In this document: piece after piece, positions 1 through 7,818 of the stretch
Layout of the letters: every line of letters starts with the position of its first letter
How positions within the stretch are numbered: position 1 is the first letter of the stretch
Notes under the pieces: model-generated
Database searches by the model: none
Told to the model about the DNA's origin: nothing
Seen by the model: the letters and a program-made list of their open reading frames with translations, nothing else
Program-made: the position numbers and the translations under genes
Origin: Geovibrio thiophilus
Lineage (GTDB): Bacteria > Chrysiogenota > Deferribacteres > Deferribacterales > Geovibrionaceae
Assembly: GCF_004087915.1 (NCBI RefSeq)
Contig: NZ_CP035108.1
Coordinates: 2,728,001 to 2,792,000 of the forward strand
Length of the DNA stretch: 64,000 nucleotides
Direction: 5' to 3'

Positions 1-1586
1 ATATCCTCAAGATCCTTAAGCTTGTACTGAGAGGCAATCTTCCGTACGTTGATGTCCTTATTGAATATCTCACGGTAGTCCAGAAAATACTGCTTGAATT
101 CCCTGTCCAGAAAATCGATACCCTGCGCCAGCGCACGGTCACGCTCCTCCTTCCTTATGAAGTTGCGTATCCTGACCTTCGCCCTGCTTGTTTTCACAAA
201 GCCTATCCAGTCACGGCTGGGTTTGTGGTTGGGTGAGGTAAGAACCGTTACCCTGTCGCCGTTGCGCAGGCGGTATTTCAGCGGAACCATACGTCCGTCA
301 ACCTTCGCTCCGGTGCACATGTTGCCTATGTCGGTGTGGATGGAATAGGCAAAGTCTATGGGTGTTGAACCCACAGGCAGCTCCACTACGTCACCCTTAG
401 GAGTGAAAACATAGATCTGCGTGGGGAGAATATCTTCCTTCAGAGCCTCCACAAGGTCTATGGGGCGCTTGAGATCATGCTGCTCCAAAAGCCCTCTGAG
501 CCAGCGGAAGGTTTTATCTTCCTGCGGGTCAAAAACCTTGCCCTCTTTATATTTCCAGTGGGCGGCGATACCTTCTTCCGCCACCTTGTGCATTTCGTGG
601 GTTCTTATCTGAAACTCAACAGCCATGCCCTTGGGTCCTACCACAGTCGTATGGAGAGACTGGTAAAGGTTGGACTTCTGCATGGCGATATAGTCCTTAA
701 ACCTTGACTGGATAGGCTTCCAGAGATTGTGGATTATGCCCATAACGGCGTAGCACTGGGGTACATTGCCCACCATGATGCGGAGCGCCAGAAGATCGTA
801 GATCTCCTCAAAGCTTGCGCCTTTCTTCACCATCTTATTGTAAATGCTGTAGAAGTGCTTCGGTCTGCCCTGAATCTCGGCTTTAATGCCGTTGAGCTCA
901 AGCTCCTTCATCACCTTCTGCATTACTTCAAGAAGGTACTGCTCACGCTCGCCGCGTTTGTACTTAACCTTTTCGTAGATTTCGTAATACATCTTGGGGT
1001 TCAGGATGCGGAAGCAACGGTCCTCAAGCTCCCACTTGATCCACGCTATACCCAGCCTGTGGGCAAGGGGAGCGTAAATATCCATGGTTTCCTGAGCAAT
1101 ACGCTCCTGCTTTTCCTGTCTCAGGGAATCGAGAGTGCTTATATTGTGGAGCCTGTCGGCGAGCTTAATAAGGATAACACGGACATCTTTAGACATTGAG
1201 ATCAGCATTTTGCGGAAGTTTTCCGCCTGCTTCTCTTCCTTGGACTTGAACTCTATCTGCCCTATCTTGGAGACGCCGTTGACGATAAACGCCACATCCT
1301 CCCCGAACAGCGAGGCAACCTCTTCATAGGTAGCGTCCGTATCCTCAAGAGTATCGTGGAGAAGACCGCCTATCACCGTATCCACATCCATATTCATTTC
1401 GGCGAGGATATAGGCGACATTCAGCGGGTGGGAAAGATAAGGCTCTCCGCTGTGGCGGAGCTGCCCCCTGTGCTTCTGCGCAGCGTAAACATACGCCTTG
1501 TGCACTTTTTCGAGACCGGCGGTGACGCCGTTTTTTATCATTTTGTCCTGAATATCCATCAGGCGAATAATTTTCTTGTGTGTCAT
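1..1586 (-). CDS. spoT: Bifunctional (p)ppGpp synthetase/hydrolase (RelA/SpoT family), 3' end outside window
   Basis: This long-form Rel/SpoT enzyme makes and degrades the stringent-response alarmone (p)ppGpp from GTP/GDP and ATP. About 528 N-terminal residues are visible. An HD hydrolase domain carries GLLHDTLEDT near residue 77. The synthetase domain has RFKDYIA, the RXKD form typical of bifunctional enzymes rather than RelA, followed by SLHTTVVGP and EFQIRTHEMH. A TGS domain (QIYVFTPKGDVVELP) comes next. The regulatory C-terminus (zinc finger and ACT) lies left of position 1. The ATG at 1586 overlaps the recJ stop as ATGA, so it is probably translationally coupled to recJ. The intact HD and synthetase motifs argue that both activities are present. 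Confidence 0.95.
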   Translation of the reverse strand, partial: MTHKKIIRLMDIQDKMIKNGVTAGLEKVHKAYVYAAQKHRGQLRHSGEPYLSHPLNVAYILAEMNMDVDTVIGGLLHDTLEDTDATYEEVASLFGEDVAFIVNGVSKIGQIEFKSKEEKQAENFRKMLISMSKDVRVILIKLADRLHNISTLDSLRQEKQERIAQETMDIYAPLAHRLGIAWIKWELEDRCFRILNPKMYYEIYEKVKYKRGEREQYLLEVMQKVMKELELNGIKAEIQGRPKHFYSIYNKMVKKGASFEEIYDLLALRIMVGNVPQCYAVMGIIHNLWKPIQSRFKDYIAMQKSNLYQSLHTTVVGPKGMAVEFQIRTHEMHKVAEEGIAAHWKYKEGKVFDPQEDKTFRWLRGLLEQHDLKRPIDLVEALKEDILPTQIYVFTPKGDVVELPVGSTPIDFAYSIHTDIGNMCTGAKVDGRMVPLKYRLRNGDRVTVLTSPNHKPSRDWIGFVKTSRAKVRIRNFIRKEERDRALAQGIDFLDREFKQYFLDYREIFNKDINVRKIASQYKLKDLED

Positions 1587-3361
1587 ATATTTTCATCCGC
1601 AGAGCGAATATCCTTGAGATTAAGCTGAATATATTTGCCGCCGTACCATCCGTTGAGAACAGGGGTGAAGACTATGTCAAAGGACGCCGAAGAAGTCAGC
1701 ATATCCTCAAAATCCTTCATGTTGTAGCCTATACAGTCAAATACTCTGCCGTCTTTCTCCAGATAAATCTTAAGATGCGTTTTTTCCTTGCCGACATAGG
1801 TGAAAGGCTGAGACTTCCTCAAATTTCTCATGCAGAAGACAGGCTCCTTGTTGCCTGCCCCGAAGGGCTGCATCCTGTCCAGCCAGTCAAGAAGTTCCTT
1901 GCTCACATCGTCCGGTTCCAGAAACGCATCAATAACCAGCTCAGGTATATAATCATTCTCGCAAAGCAAAGTGTCAACAGCTTCGTTGAATTTTTCTCTC
2001 AATTCGGAAATATTATCCATCTGAACTTTGAGTCCGGCGGCGTATTTATGTCCGCCGAAGGTAATGAGCAGGCTCTCAACCTTTTTGAGCCCTTCATAGA
2101 GGTGAAACGCAGGAATACTGCGGGCAGAGCCCTTGCCCACACCGTTTTCGGAGGTGATGATTATCGTGGGCTTGTGGAATTTTTCCACCACCCTTGAGGC
2201 TACAATGCCTATTACCCCCTGATGCCAGCTCTCGGAATATAGCACAAGCCCCTTGTACCTTTCGTTGAGCCCCTCATCCTCTATCATCTGATAGGACTCT
2301 ATTATGATCTCTTTTTCTATCGCCTGACGGTATTTGTTCTCCTGATCAAGCTCACGGGCGAGGTAGCGCGCCTCATCCCTGCTGTCGGTAATGAGGAGAC
2401 GAAGCCCCTTGTCGCTGCTGCCCATTCTGCCCACGGCATTTATGCGGGGCGCAAGAGCGAAGCCCACCTGAGACGTGCCCACCCTTGAGCCGTCCAGTCC
2501 GGTAATCTTCTTAAGCTCGCTCACGCCCGGTCTTGTGGATTTCTGAGAAAGAAGCTCAAGCCCGTGGCGCACGAAGATTCTGTTTTCCCCGACTATGGGC
2601 ACCACATCCGCCACAGTGCCGAGAGTTACAAGATCCAGATACTTCTTGATATTAGGCGCTCCCTTGCCGAAGCAGCCTTGCTCACGCAGGTAATAGCGAA
2701 GCCCCATGACAAGCTTGAAAGCGACGCCGACTCCGGCAAGCTCCTTAAACTCATAACTATCTCCGGGCTGGAGCGGATTGATTATACAGAGTGCCGCCTC
2801 AGGCATAACCTCAGCAGGCTGGTGATGGTCGGTGATGATAACATCCATGCCGAGAGAGGCGGCATAAGCCACTTCACCCACGGCGTTTATTCCGCAGTCT
2901 ACAGTGATGATAAGCTTAGTGCCCCGTGAGGCTATTTCGTCCATCGCCTCACGGTTGAGCCCGTAGCCCTCTTCAAGCCTGTTGGGTATATAATAGTCCG
3001 CATTGGCGCCTATCTCGCTGAGGAAAAGATACATAAGCGAAACGGAGGTAACTCCGTCCACATCGTAATCACCGTAAATACAGATCCGCTCCCCCGCTTT
3101 CAGGGCTATGCGTATCCTTTCCACAGCTGTTTTCATTCCTTTGAGATTAAACGGGCTGTAAAGCTCCCTCAGAGGTGTTTCGAGGAAGCATTCTATGATC
3201 AGTTCATCAGTAAGCTTTTTTTTGACAAAGACTTCGGATAGACACTCAGGAACGCCGATTTTACGCAGAATCTCAAGGTACGGAGCAACCTCCGCCCTGT
3301 TGTAGATCCATTTGAATTTAGAACTCATGTAGGTTTCAAAACTGTTCGGGTTCAAAAGCAT
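1583..3361 (-). CDS. recJ: Single-stranded-DNA 5'-3' exonuclease RecJ
   Basis: RecJ degrades single-stranded DNA 5' to 3' in recombination and mismatch or base-excision repair. The protein (592 aa) has the DHH-superfamily motifs: YGDYDVDGVTS near residue 96, VDCG near 155 and TDHHQP near 178. The DHHA1-type GGHKYAAG motif is near residue 435, followed by the C-terminal OB region. Length is normal for the family. The annotated ATG at 3361 abuts a GGAG. A TTG two codons later (3355) has the better spacing to that ribosome site, so the true start may be there. It ends in an ATGA overlap with the downstream spoT-like gene. Confidence 0.95.
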   Translation of the reverse strand: MLLNPNSFETYMSSKFKWIYNRAEVAPYLEILRKIGVPECLSEVFVKKKLTDELIIECFLETPLRELYSPFNLKGMKTAVERIRIALKAGERICIYGDYDVDGVTSVSLMYLFLSEIGANADYYIPNRLEEGYGLNREAMDEIASRGTKLIITVDCGINAVGEVAYAASLGMDVIITDHHQPAEVMPEAALCIINPLQPGDSYEFKELAGVGVAFKLVMGLRYYLREQGCFGKGAPNIKKYLDLVTLGTVADVVPIVGENRIFVRHGLELLSQKSTRPGVSELKKITGLDGSRVGTSQVGFALAPRINAVGRMGSSDKGLRLLITDSRDEARYLARELDQENKYRQAIEKEIIIESYQMIEDEGLNERYKGLVLYSESWHQGVIGIVASRVVEKFHKPTIIITSENGVGKGSARSIPAFHLYEGLKKVESLLITFGGHKYAAGLKVQMDNISELREKFNEAVDTLLCENDYIPELVIDAFLEPDDVSKELLDWLDRMQPFGAGNKEPVFCMRNLRKSQPFTYVGKEKTHLKIYLEKDGRVFDCIGYNMKDFEDMLTSSASFDIVFTPVLNGWYGGKYIQLNLKDIRSADENI

Positions 3362-3445
3362 CTCCGTTTCAGACGTTTTATCAACGCGCCTGCCACTCCT
3401 GCCTCAAGCGCAGGTTAAAAACACTTTCCGAACAGAAGAACGTGC

Positions 3446-3661
3446 CTAAAGGAAGCTCACCGGCTTTATCGGCTTGTATGACTTGGTGACTGGAAGACTT
3501 TCAGGTGTCTGAAGCCTGTATTTGTCAACTATTCTGGTTTCGATAACTTTTCCCTCATTGTCATACAGGGTCAGCTCATACTGACTGACCGCCGTGCTGT
3601 TCACAAGGGAAGCCACAAGCCATGCCATACTGATTATAAATGCGACGTACCAGTACTTCAT
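3446..3661 (-). CDS. Small single-pass membrane protein, function unknown
   Basis: This is a 71-residue protein I do not recognise. An N-terminal hydrophobic stretch (about residues 4-22, YWYVAFIISMAWLVASLV) looks like a signal anchor. It is followed by a soluble tail of about 45 residues with a YELTLYDNEGKVIETRIV strand pattern, probably periplasmic. The ATG at 3661 is chosen because GGAG lies five bases upstream; an in-frame ATG at 3697 (83 aa) is an alternative. It precedes recJ on the same strand by 84 bp and may share its transcript. Confidence 0.6.
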   Translation of the reverse strand: MKYWYVAFIISMAWLVASLVNSTAVSQYELTLYDNEGKVIETRIVDKYRLQTPESLPVTKSYKPIKPVSFL

Positions 3662-3725
3662 GCTGGCTCCGCCGAAAATATCCCTTAATTCAGGCATTAT
3701 TCCACCGCCGAAATTTAATACATTA

Positions 3726-3754
3726 TTTATACTTCAATGAAAGTAAAAATACAA
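3726..3754 (-). promoter_or_regulatory. Probable sigma-70 promoter for the small membrane protein and recJ unit
   Basis: Read on the minus strand there is TTGTAT, a 17-base spacer and TATAAA, lying about 70 bp upstream of the ATG at 3661. No other -35/-10 pair of this quality is seen before recJ. Confidence 0.5.
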
Positions 3755-3866
3755 GCACGGTTCAGGTGTTTAATCCCGAAGGGGGGTGAGACCCGCCTTT
3801 GTGCCTTAATTATTTCACCGCTAAACCATCATTGTGTTTATTCCGCAAATCGGGTTATATATTCCT

Positions 3867-4787
3867 ATGAGCGAAATATTCTTTCTCGTGCTGCCGGTTT
3901 TCATAGTCCTTGCGCTGGGAAACCTGCTTAAAAGAATGAAAATTGTTGATGACAGGTTCATAGCTTCGTCCAATACCCTTATCTTCAAGGTCACCCTGCC
4001 CGCACTGCTGTTTCTCAGCATCTCCCGTTCTAACCTCAAGGCAGTGTTCGACTGGCGTCTGGTGGCAATAATTTTCGCTTCAGTGTTCATTGTAGCAGTA
4101 CTGAGCTTCATCACGGCAAAATTACTCCGCCTCAGCCCCGATATAACCGGAACATTCGCCATGAATAATTTCCGGGGAAACTACGCCAATATGGGACTGC
4201 CCGTGTTCTTTTATGTCTTCGGGCAGGAAGGACTTATGTACGCCAGCGTCCTCATGGCGTTCATCGTGCCCTACGTCAGCATGCTTGCCATAATCGGGCT
4301 GAGCATCACTTCCGGCGACAGAACCAAGATTGCCCCCATGATGAAGAACGCAGTGCTGAACCCCCTCGCCATTGCCTGCATGGGCGGGCTGCTCTATTCA
4401 TACATAGGAATACCCATGCCCGCGTTCATCAGCAAATCAATTTCCATCGTCAGCGATGTAACTCTCCCGCTGGCGCTTTTCTGCGTGGGTTCAACCATAA
4501 CTCTGGAATCTATGAAAAACGATCTCTTTCTCAGTTCGGTCAGTTCCTTATTTAAGATGATAATAGGTCCCGCAATTGCCTTCTTCATGCTCAAGGCGTG
4601 GGGAATAGAAATGTCAATCGGCGCGAAAGCCCTTGTGGTTCTGCTCTCCTCTCCCTCCGGCACAGTAAACTATGTATTCGCAGCGGCAATGGGGGGCAAC
4701 ACCCGCCTCACGGCAAGTACGATAGTCACCACACACAGCTTCTCGATCCTCACATTCATCATGTGGATCATGATCGTCGGCGTATAG
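3867..4787 (+). CDS. AEC-family (auxin efflux carrier-like) permease
   Basis: This is an integral membrane transporter of about 306 aa with a ten-helix pattern typical of the AEC/BART superfamily, whose bacterial members move small organic acids such as malate. Features seen are the N-terminal LVLPVFIVLALGNLLKR helix, the FKVTLPALLFLSI segment, NFRGNYANMGLPV in the first half, and SSPSGTVNYVFAAAMGG in the second half, the usual repeated pore motifs. Substrate cannot be read from sequence. The ATG at 3867 is preferred; a GTG at 3834 would add 11 residues. The 3' end overlaps the convergent YggU-type gene by 20 bp. Confidence 0.85.
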   Translation: MSEIFFLVLPVFIVLALGNLLKRMKIVDDRFIASSNTLIFKVTLPALLFLSISRSNLKAVFDWRLVAIIFASVFIVAVLSFITAKLLRLSPDITGTFAMNNFRGNYANMGLPVFFYVFGQEGLMYASVLMAFIVPYVSMLAIIGLSITSGDRTKIAPMMKNAVLNPLAIACMGGLLYSYIGIPMPAFISKSISIVSDVTLPLALFCVGSTITLESMKNDLFLSSVSSLFKMIIGPAIAFFMLKAWGIEMSIGAKALVVLLSSPSGTVNYVFAAAMGGNTRLTASTIVTTHSFSILTFIMWIMIVGV

Positions 4788-5049
4788 CCTCCAGAATCTC
4801 GCTTTCGCTGAGTTCCGCATCTATCTCAAGGGTCTTATGCCGTGAAAGCCCGCCTGCGCATATCCTCACCGCCGACTTCGGCAGTTTCAGCGTTTTTGCG
4901 AAAAACCGAACCACAGCATCATTAGCAGCACCCTCCACAGGCGGCGCCGCTACCTTTATCTTCGCCTTTCCGTCAAACTCTCCGGCATAACCGCTTTTTT
5001 TCGCGCCGGGCTGGATATAAACATGAAATTTCATAAACATATAATACAT
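4768..5049 (-). CDS. YggU/DUF167 family protein
   Basis: This small soluble protein of about 93 aa belongs to the DUF167 (YggU) family. The signature is visible: HVYIQPGAKKSGYAG near the start, KAKIKVAAPPVEGAANDAVVRFFAK in the middle, and VRICAGGLSRHKTLEI towards the end. Its biochemical role is not established. Three consecutive ATGs lie at 5055-5047, and the third has AAGGG six bases upstream. A fourth start at 5034 (MKFHVY) is also possible. The gene overlaps the end of the convergent permease gene and is divergent from argC. Confidence 0.85.
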   Translation of the reverse strand: MYYMFMKFHVYIQPGAKKSGYAGEFDGKAKIKVAAPPVEGAANDAVVRFFAKTLKLPKSAVRICAGGLSRHKTLEIDAELSESEILEAIRRRS

Positions 5050-5078
5050 CATCATCCCTTGCGGATAAAACAGCTATC

Positions 5079-5107
5079 TTTACATTTAATATAACGGGTG
5101 CTAATAT
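5079..5107 (+). promoter_or_regulatory. Sigma-70 promoter of argC
   Basis: TTTACA (5079-5084), a 17-base spacer and TAATAT (5102-5107) lie 30 bp upstream of the argC start codon. No clear ARG-box palindrome is seen. Confidence 0.6.
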
Positions 5108-5137
5108 CCTGCACTGACAAGCCTTCGGAGGTATATC

Positions 5138-6142
5138 TTGAGAATCGGAATTATCGGAGCCACCGGGTTTACCGGATTTGAACTGGTGAAAATTCTTGTA
5201 AAACATCCTGAATTTAAAATAGCGGCACTTACCAGTACCTCGCTTGCGGGTACGCCCTATTCCGCCGTTTATCCCCAGCTCCGCGGCATTGTCGATAACC
5301 TGATAGAAAGCGACGACTATGACAAATGCGCCGAAAAGGTGGACGCAGTATTCCTCTGCCTTCCTCACACCGCAAGTCAGGAGGCGGCTGCCTTCTTCCT
5401 TTCCAAAGGGAAAAAAGTCGCTGACCTCAGCGCTGATTTCCGGCTGGGAAGCAAAGAACTCTACGAATTCGTATACAAAGTTCCACACAAAAAAGAGGAA
5501 CTCTTCGCAGAAGCAGTCTACGGCATGCCCGAAATCTTCGGTGAACAGCTTAAAACCGCCAGACTGGCAGCCATTCCCGGCTGCTATCCGACATCCGTGA
5601 TTATGCCCCTGTTTCCCCTTTTAAAGGAAGGGCTTATAGACGGCGATTTCATAGTTGCGGACAGCAAATCCGGCATCACAGGCGCAGGCAAGACCCCGTC
5701 AGAGAAAACACATTTCTGCAATGTGCAGGAAAACTTTCAGGCATACGGCGTCCTCAGCCACAGACATAACCCCGAAATAAACTATATTCTCGGCAAAGCG
5801 GGGAAACACGTGGACGTGATATTCACCCCCCACCTCGCACCCATAAATAAAGGAATCGAAAGCACAATTTACGCACGGTCACATACTGATATATTCCAGC
5901 TGGCTGAGTGCCTCAAGACATTCTACAAAGGCAGGAGATTCGTCCGAATACTCGACTTCGGGAATGCCGCCGCCACCGCAAATGTGCGTGATACCAACTT
6001 CATAGACATCGCACTGTTTAAAAAAGCAGATAAACTCGTCATAACCTCCGCCATAGATAATCTCGTAAAAGGCGCAAGCGGAGCCGCAGTCCAAACCATG
6101 AACATCATGTGCGGACTGGATGAAACAACAGGACTGATATAG
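5138..6142 (+). CDS. argC: N-acetyl-gamma-glutamyl-phosphate reductase
   Basis: ArgC reduces N-acetylglutamyl-5-phosphate with NADPH to the semialdehyde, the third step of arginine synthesis. The 334-residue protein shows the Rossmann start GIIGATGFTGFEL, FLCLPHTAS near residue 73, the catalytic cysteine in AIPGCYPTS (Cys149), SGITGAGKTP, and the histidine-rich YGVLSHRHNPEI. Length is typical. It begins with TTG, supported by a GGAGG seven bases upstream; no in-frame ATG fits. argJ follows on the same strand after a 362-bp gap that holds a hairpin and a repeat insertion. Confidence 0.95.
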   Translation: MRIGIIGATGFTGFELVKILVKHPEFKIAALTSTSLAGTPYSAVYPQLRGIVDNLIESDDYDKCAEKVDAVFLCLPHTASQEAAAFFLSKGKKVADLSADFRLGSKELYEFVYKVPHKKEELFAEAVYGMPEIFGEQLKTARLAAIPGCYPTSVIMPLFPLLKEGLIDGDFIVADSKSGITGAGKTPSEKTHFCNVQENFQAYGVLSHRHNPEINYILGKAGKHVDVIFTPHLAPINKGIESTIYARSHTDIFQLAECLKTFYKGRRFVRILDFGNAAATANVRDTNFIDIALFKKADKLVITSAIDNLVKGASGAAVQTMNIMCGLDETTGLI

Positions 6143-6154
6143 AGTATAGATTTA

Positions 6155-6212
6155 TCTAGGAAAACTTTTTGAAAAAAGCTTTTCCTAGAACCTTTCAAAA
6201 ACTTTTACCTGC
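6155..6212 (+). repeat. AT-rich long hairpin with conserved tail after argC
   Basis: TCTAGGAAAA (6155-6164) pairs with TTTTCCTAGA (6180-6189) around an internal CTTTTTGAAAAAAG. A tail, GAACCTTTCAAAAACTTTT, follows directly. Similar architecture with a different outer stem occurs at 46765-46813 and, more loosely, at 32717-32751. It could terminate argC transcription. Confidence 0.55.
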
Positions 6213-6316
6213 TTCGCAAAGATATGGTTTCTTTGGGAAGGAGCATGAGGAAACACTTTCTTTCCCATTAAAGAAAGGGTTTCTTCATTTAAAGCTTAAT
6301 AAATACAGGAGATAAA

Positions 6317-6389
6317 TATCATGGAACATATAAAAGGCGCAGGCGTATGCGGCTCTTGCTTTACAGGCTCGGATTTCACATCCGTGTAA
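6317..6389 (+). other. Duplicated argJ start forming a 22-codon upstream ORF
   Basis: Positions 6317-6351 are an exact 35-base copy of 6501-6535, that is, the bases just before argJ and its first ten codons. The copy has its own GGAG-type ribosome site and reads MEHIKGAGVC, then GSCFTGSDFTSV, then stops with TAA at 6387-6389. It is either a relic of the repeat insertion that separates it from argJ, or a translated leader that could affect argJ expression. Confidence 0.7.
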
Positions 6390-6500
6390 TTCCTCGCCAC
6401 ACGCTCGCGGGCGGGTAAACCGCCCTTCGCTTCGCACGGCGTGTTTCCATCCATGGAAACTTAAAAGGTGCGCATTAGAAATTACAGATTAAGGAGAATT
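6352..6500 (+). repeat. Covarying triple-hairpin repeat, copy A (between duplicated argJ starts)
   Basis: This single element lies between two 35-bp copies of the argJ start, with a 184-bp period. It carries an imperfect hairpin around CACATCCGTG (6372-6390), a GGGCGG/CCGCCC hairpin (6409-6425) flanked by ACGCTCGCG and TTCGCTTCGCACGGCG, and a GTTTCC/GGAAAC hairpin with loop ATCCAT (6443-6460). Its right part (6464-6475) is a 12-base inverted copy of argJ 6531-6542. Confidence 0.75.
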
Positions 6501-6504
6501 TATC

Positions 6505-7704
6505 ATGGAACATATAAAAGGCGCAGGCGTATGCGCACCTTTGGGATTTTCGGCATCGAGTGCGGTTGCGGATGTTAAGGGGAACGGCAAGGGGAAGAGG
6601 GACATGGCTCTTCTTTATTCTGAGGTTCCGTTTAATGCGGCGGCTGTTTTCACATCCAACAAGTTTTGTGCTGCACCGGTTATTCACGGGCGGGAGCTTA
6701 TCGGTAAGAAGGGCAAGTTCAGCGCCATAGTTGTAAACAGCGGCAACGCCAATGCCTGCACAGGTGAGAAGGGGCTTGCGGCCTGCGGTGAGATAACTAA
6801 GGCTTTCGCTGCGGAGCTTGATGTGGATGAGAAAGCTGTGCTGATTTCCTCCACAGGTGTAATAGGTGTTCAGCTTCCTGTGGGGAAAATGACCGCTAAG
6901 GCGGGCGAGCTGATTGACGAGCTTGACTCCGGCAATTCACATGAATTTGCCGAAGCGATCATGACTACTGACGCTGTGAAGAAGGAATATGCCGTGCTGG
7001 TGGAGACACAAAACGGAGCCTATGTGGTTGCTGGCGCTGCGAAGGGAGCGGGTATGATCGCCCCGTCCATGGCGACGATGCTTGCTTTCATCACGACAGA
7101 CGCTGCCGTGAAGACAGACGCATTGCAGGAAGCGCTGAGTCATGCTATGACAGACAGCTTCAACAGCGTCACCGTTGACGGTGACATGAGCACTAATGAT
7201 ACTGTATTTCTTTTCGCAAACGGTATGAGCGGCATTATCCCGAACAGGGAGGAGTTTTTCGAGGCGGTGAAGACCGTGTGCGTTGAACTTGCGAAGATGA
7301 TAGTGAGAGACGGTGAAGGGGCGACAAAGTTCTGCACATTCAAGGTCGTGAACGCCGCAACGGACGAGGACGCGAAGAAATGCGCCTTTGCCGTTGCCAA
7401 TTCCCCTCTGGTGAAAACAATGCTCCATGGGGAAGACCCCAACTGGGGAAGGATTTTCGCCACAGTGGGCGCATGCGGAATACAGTGCAGGCAGGACAAT
7501 GTGGATCTGTATTTTGAAAATCTGAAATACGCCGAAAACGGCATAATCATTGATTACGCTCTTGAGCCGCAGGCTGCGGCGATAATGAAGAAAAAAGATA
7601 TAGAGATCACTGTGGATCTGAAAGAGGGCTCAGCTTCAAAGACAGTGTACACCTGCGATTTCACAAAGGAGTACATCTCTATCAACGCTGATTACAGAAG
7701 CTAG
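6505..7704 (+). CDS. argJ: Bifunctional ornithine acetyltransferase / N-acetylglutamate synthase
   Basis: ArgJ recycles the acetyl group from N-acetylornithine to glutamate and, in the bifunctional form, also makes N-acetylglutamate from acetyl-CoA. The 399-residue precursor contains KGAGMIAPSMATMLAF. Self-cleavage before Thr191 (the A-T-M-L site) is expected to yield alpha and beta chains, with that threonine as nucleophile. VNSGNANACTG near residue 78 and the C-terminal DEYSINADYRS-like end (EYISINADYRS) are also typical. The ATG at 6505 has AAGGAG eight bases upstream. An exact copy of its first ten codons lies 184 bp upstream. Whether the enzyme is mono- or bifunctional cannot be settled from sequence by eye. 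Confidence 0.95.
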   Translation: MEHIKGAGVCAPLGFSASSAVADVKGNGKGKRDMALLYSEVPFNAAAVFTSNKFCAAPVIHGRELIGKKGKFSAIVVNSGNANACTGEKGLAACGEITKAFAAELDVDEKAVLISSTGVIGVQLPVGKMTAKAGELIDELDSGNSHEFAEAIMTTDAVKKEYAVLVETQNGAYVVAGAAKGAGMIAPSMATMLAFITTDAAVKTDALQEALSHAMTDSFNSVTVDGDMSTNDTVFLFANGMSGIIPNREEFFEAVKTVCVELAKMIVRDGEGATKFCTFKVVNAATDEDAKKCAFAVANSPLVKTMLHGEDPNWGRIFATVGACGIQCRQDNVDLYFENLKYAENGIIIDYALEPQAAAIMKKKDIEITVDLKEGSASKTVYTCDFTKEYISINADYRS

Positions 7705-7764
7705 GAAGCTTCCGGGATTCTTCCCCCTCACGGGTTCAGAACAGCTGTCAATATTCATTAAAAT

Positions 7765-7797
7765 AAAAAAAGGCGGTGGTTAAACCACCGCCTTTCT
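7765..7797. terminator. Bidirectional intrinsic terminator between argJ and flagellin 1
   Basis: GGCGGTGG (7772-7779) pairs with CCACCGCC (7785-7792). An A-run lies on the left and a short T-rich stretch on the right, so the hairpin can end both argJ (plus) and the flagellin gene (minus). The minus-strand T-run is the stronger one. Confidence 0.85.
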
Positions 7798-7818
7798 GCT
7801 TTATAATTATACGTTTTC

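Noticed and set aside
1580-2197. 205-aa open frame on the plus strand opposite recJ
   Set aside because: It lies fully antisense to a well-supported recJ, has no recognisable motifs and no ribosome site. Many other long antisense frames (for example 729-1199, 25873-26658, 6937-7428) were rejected for the same reason.
4598-4990. 130-aa plus-strand frame across the permease and YggU ends
   Set aside because: It overlaps two genes with clear family signatures in other frames and has low-complexity composition.
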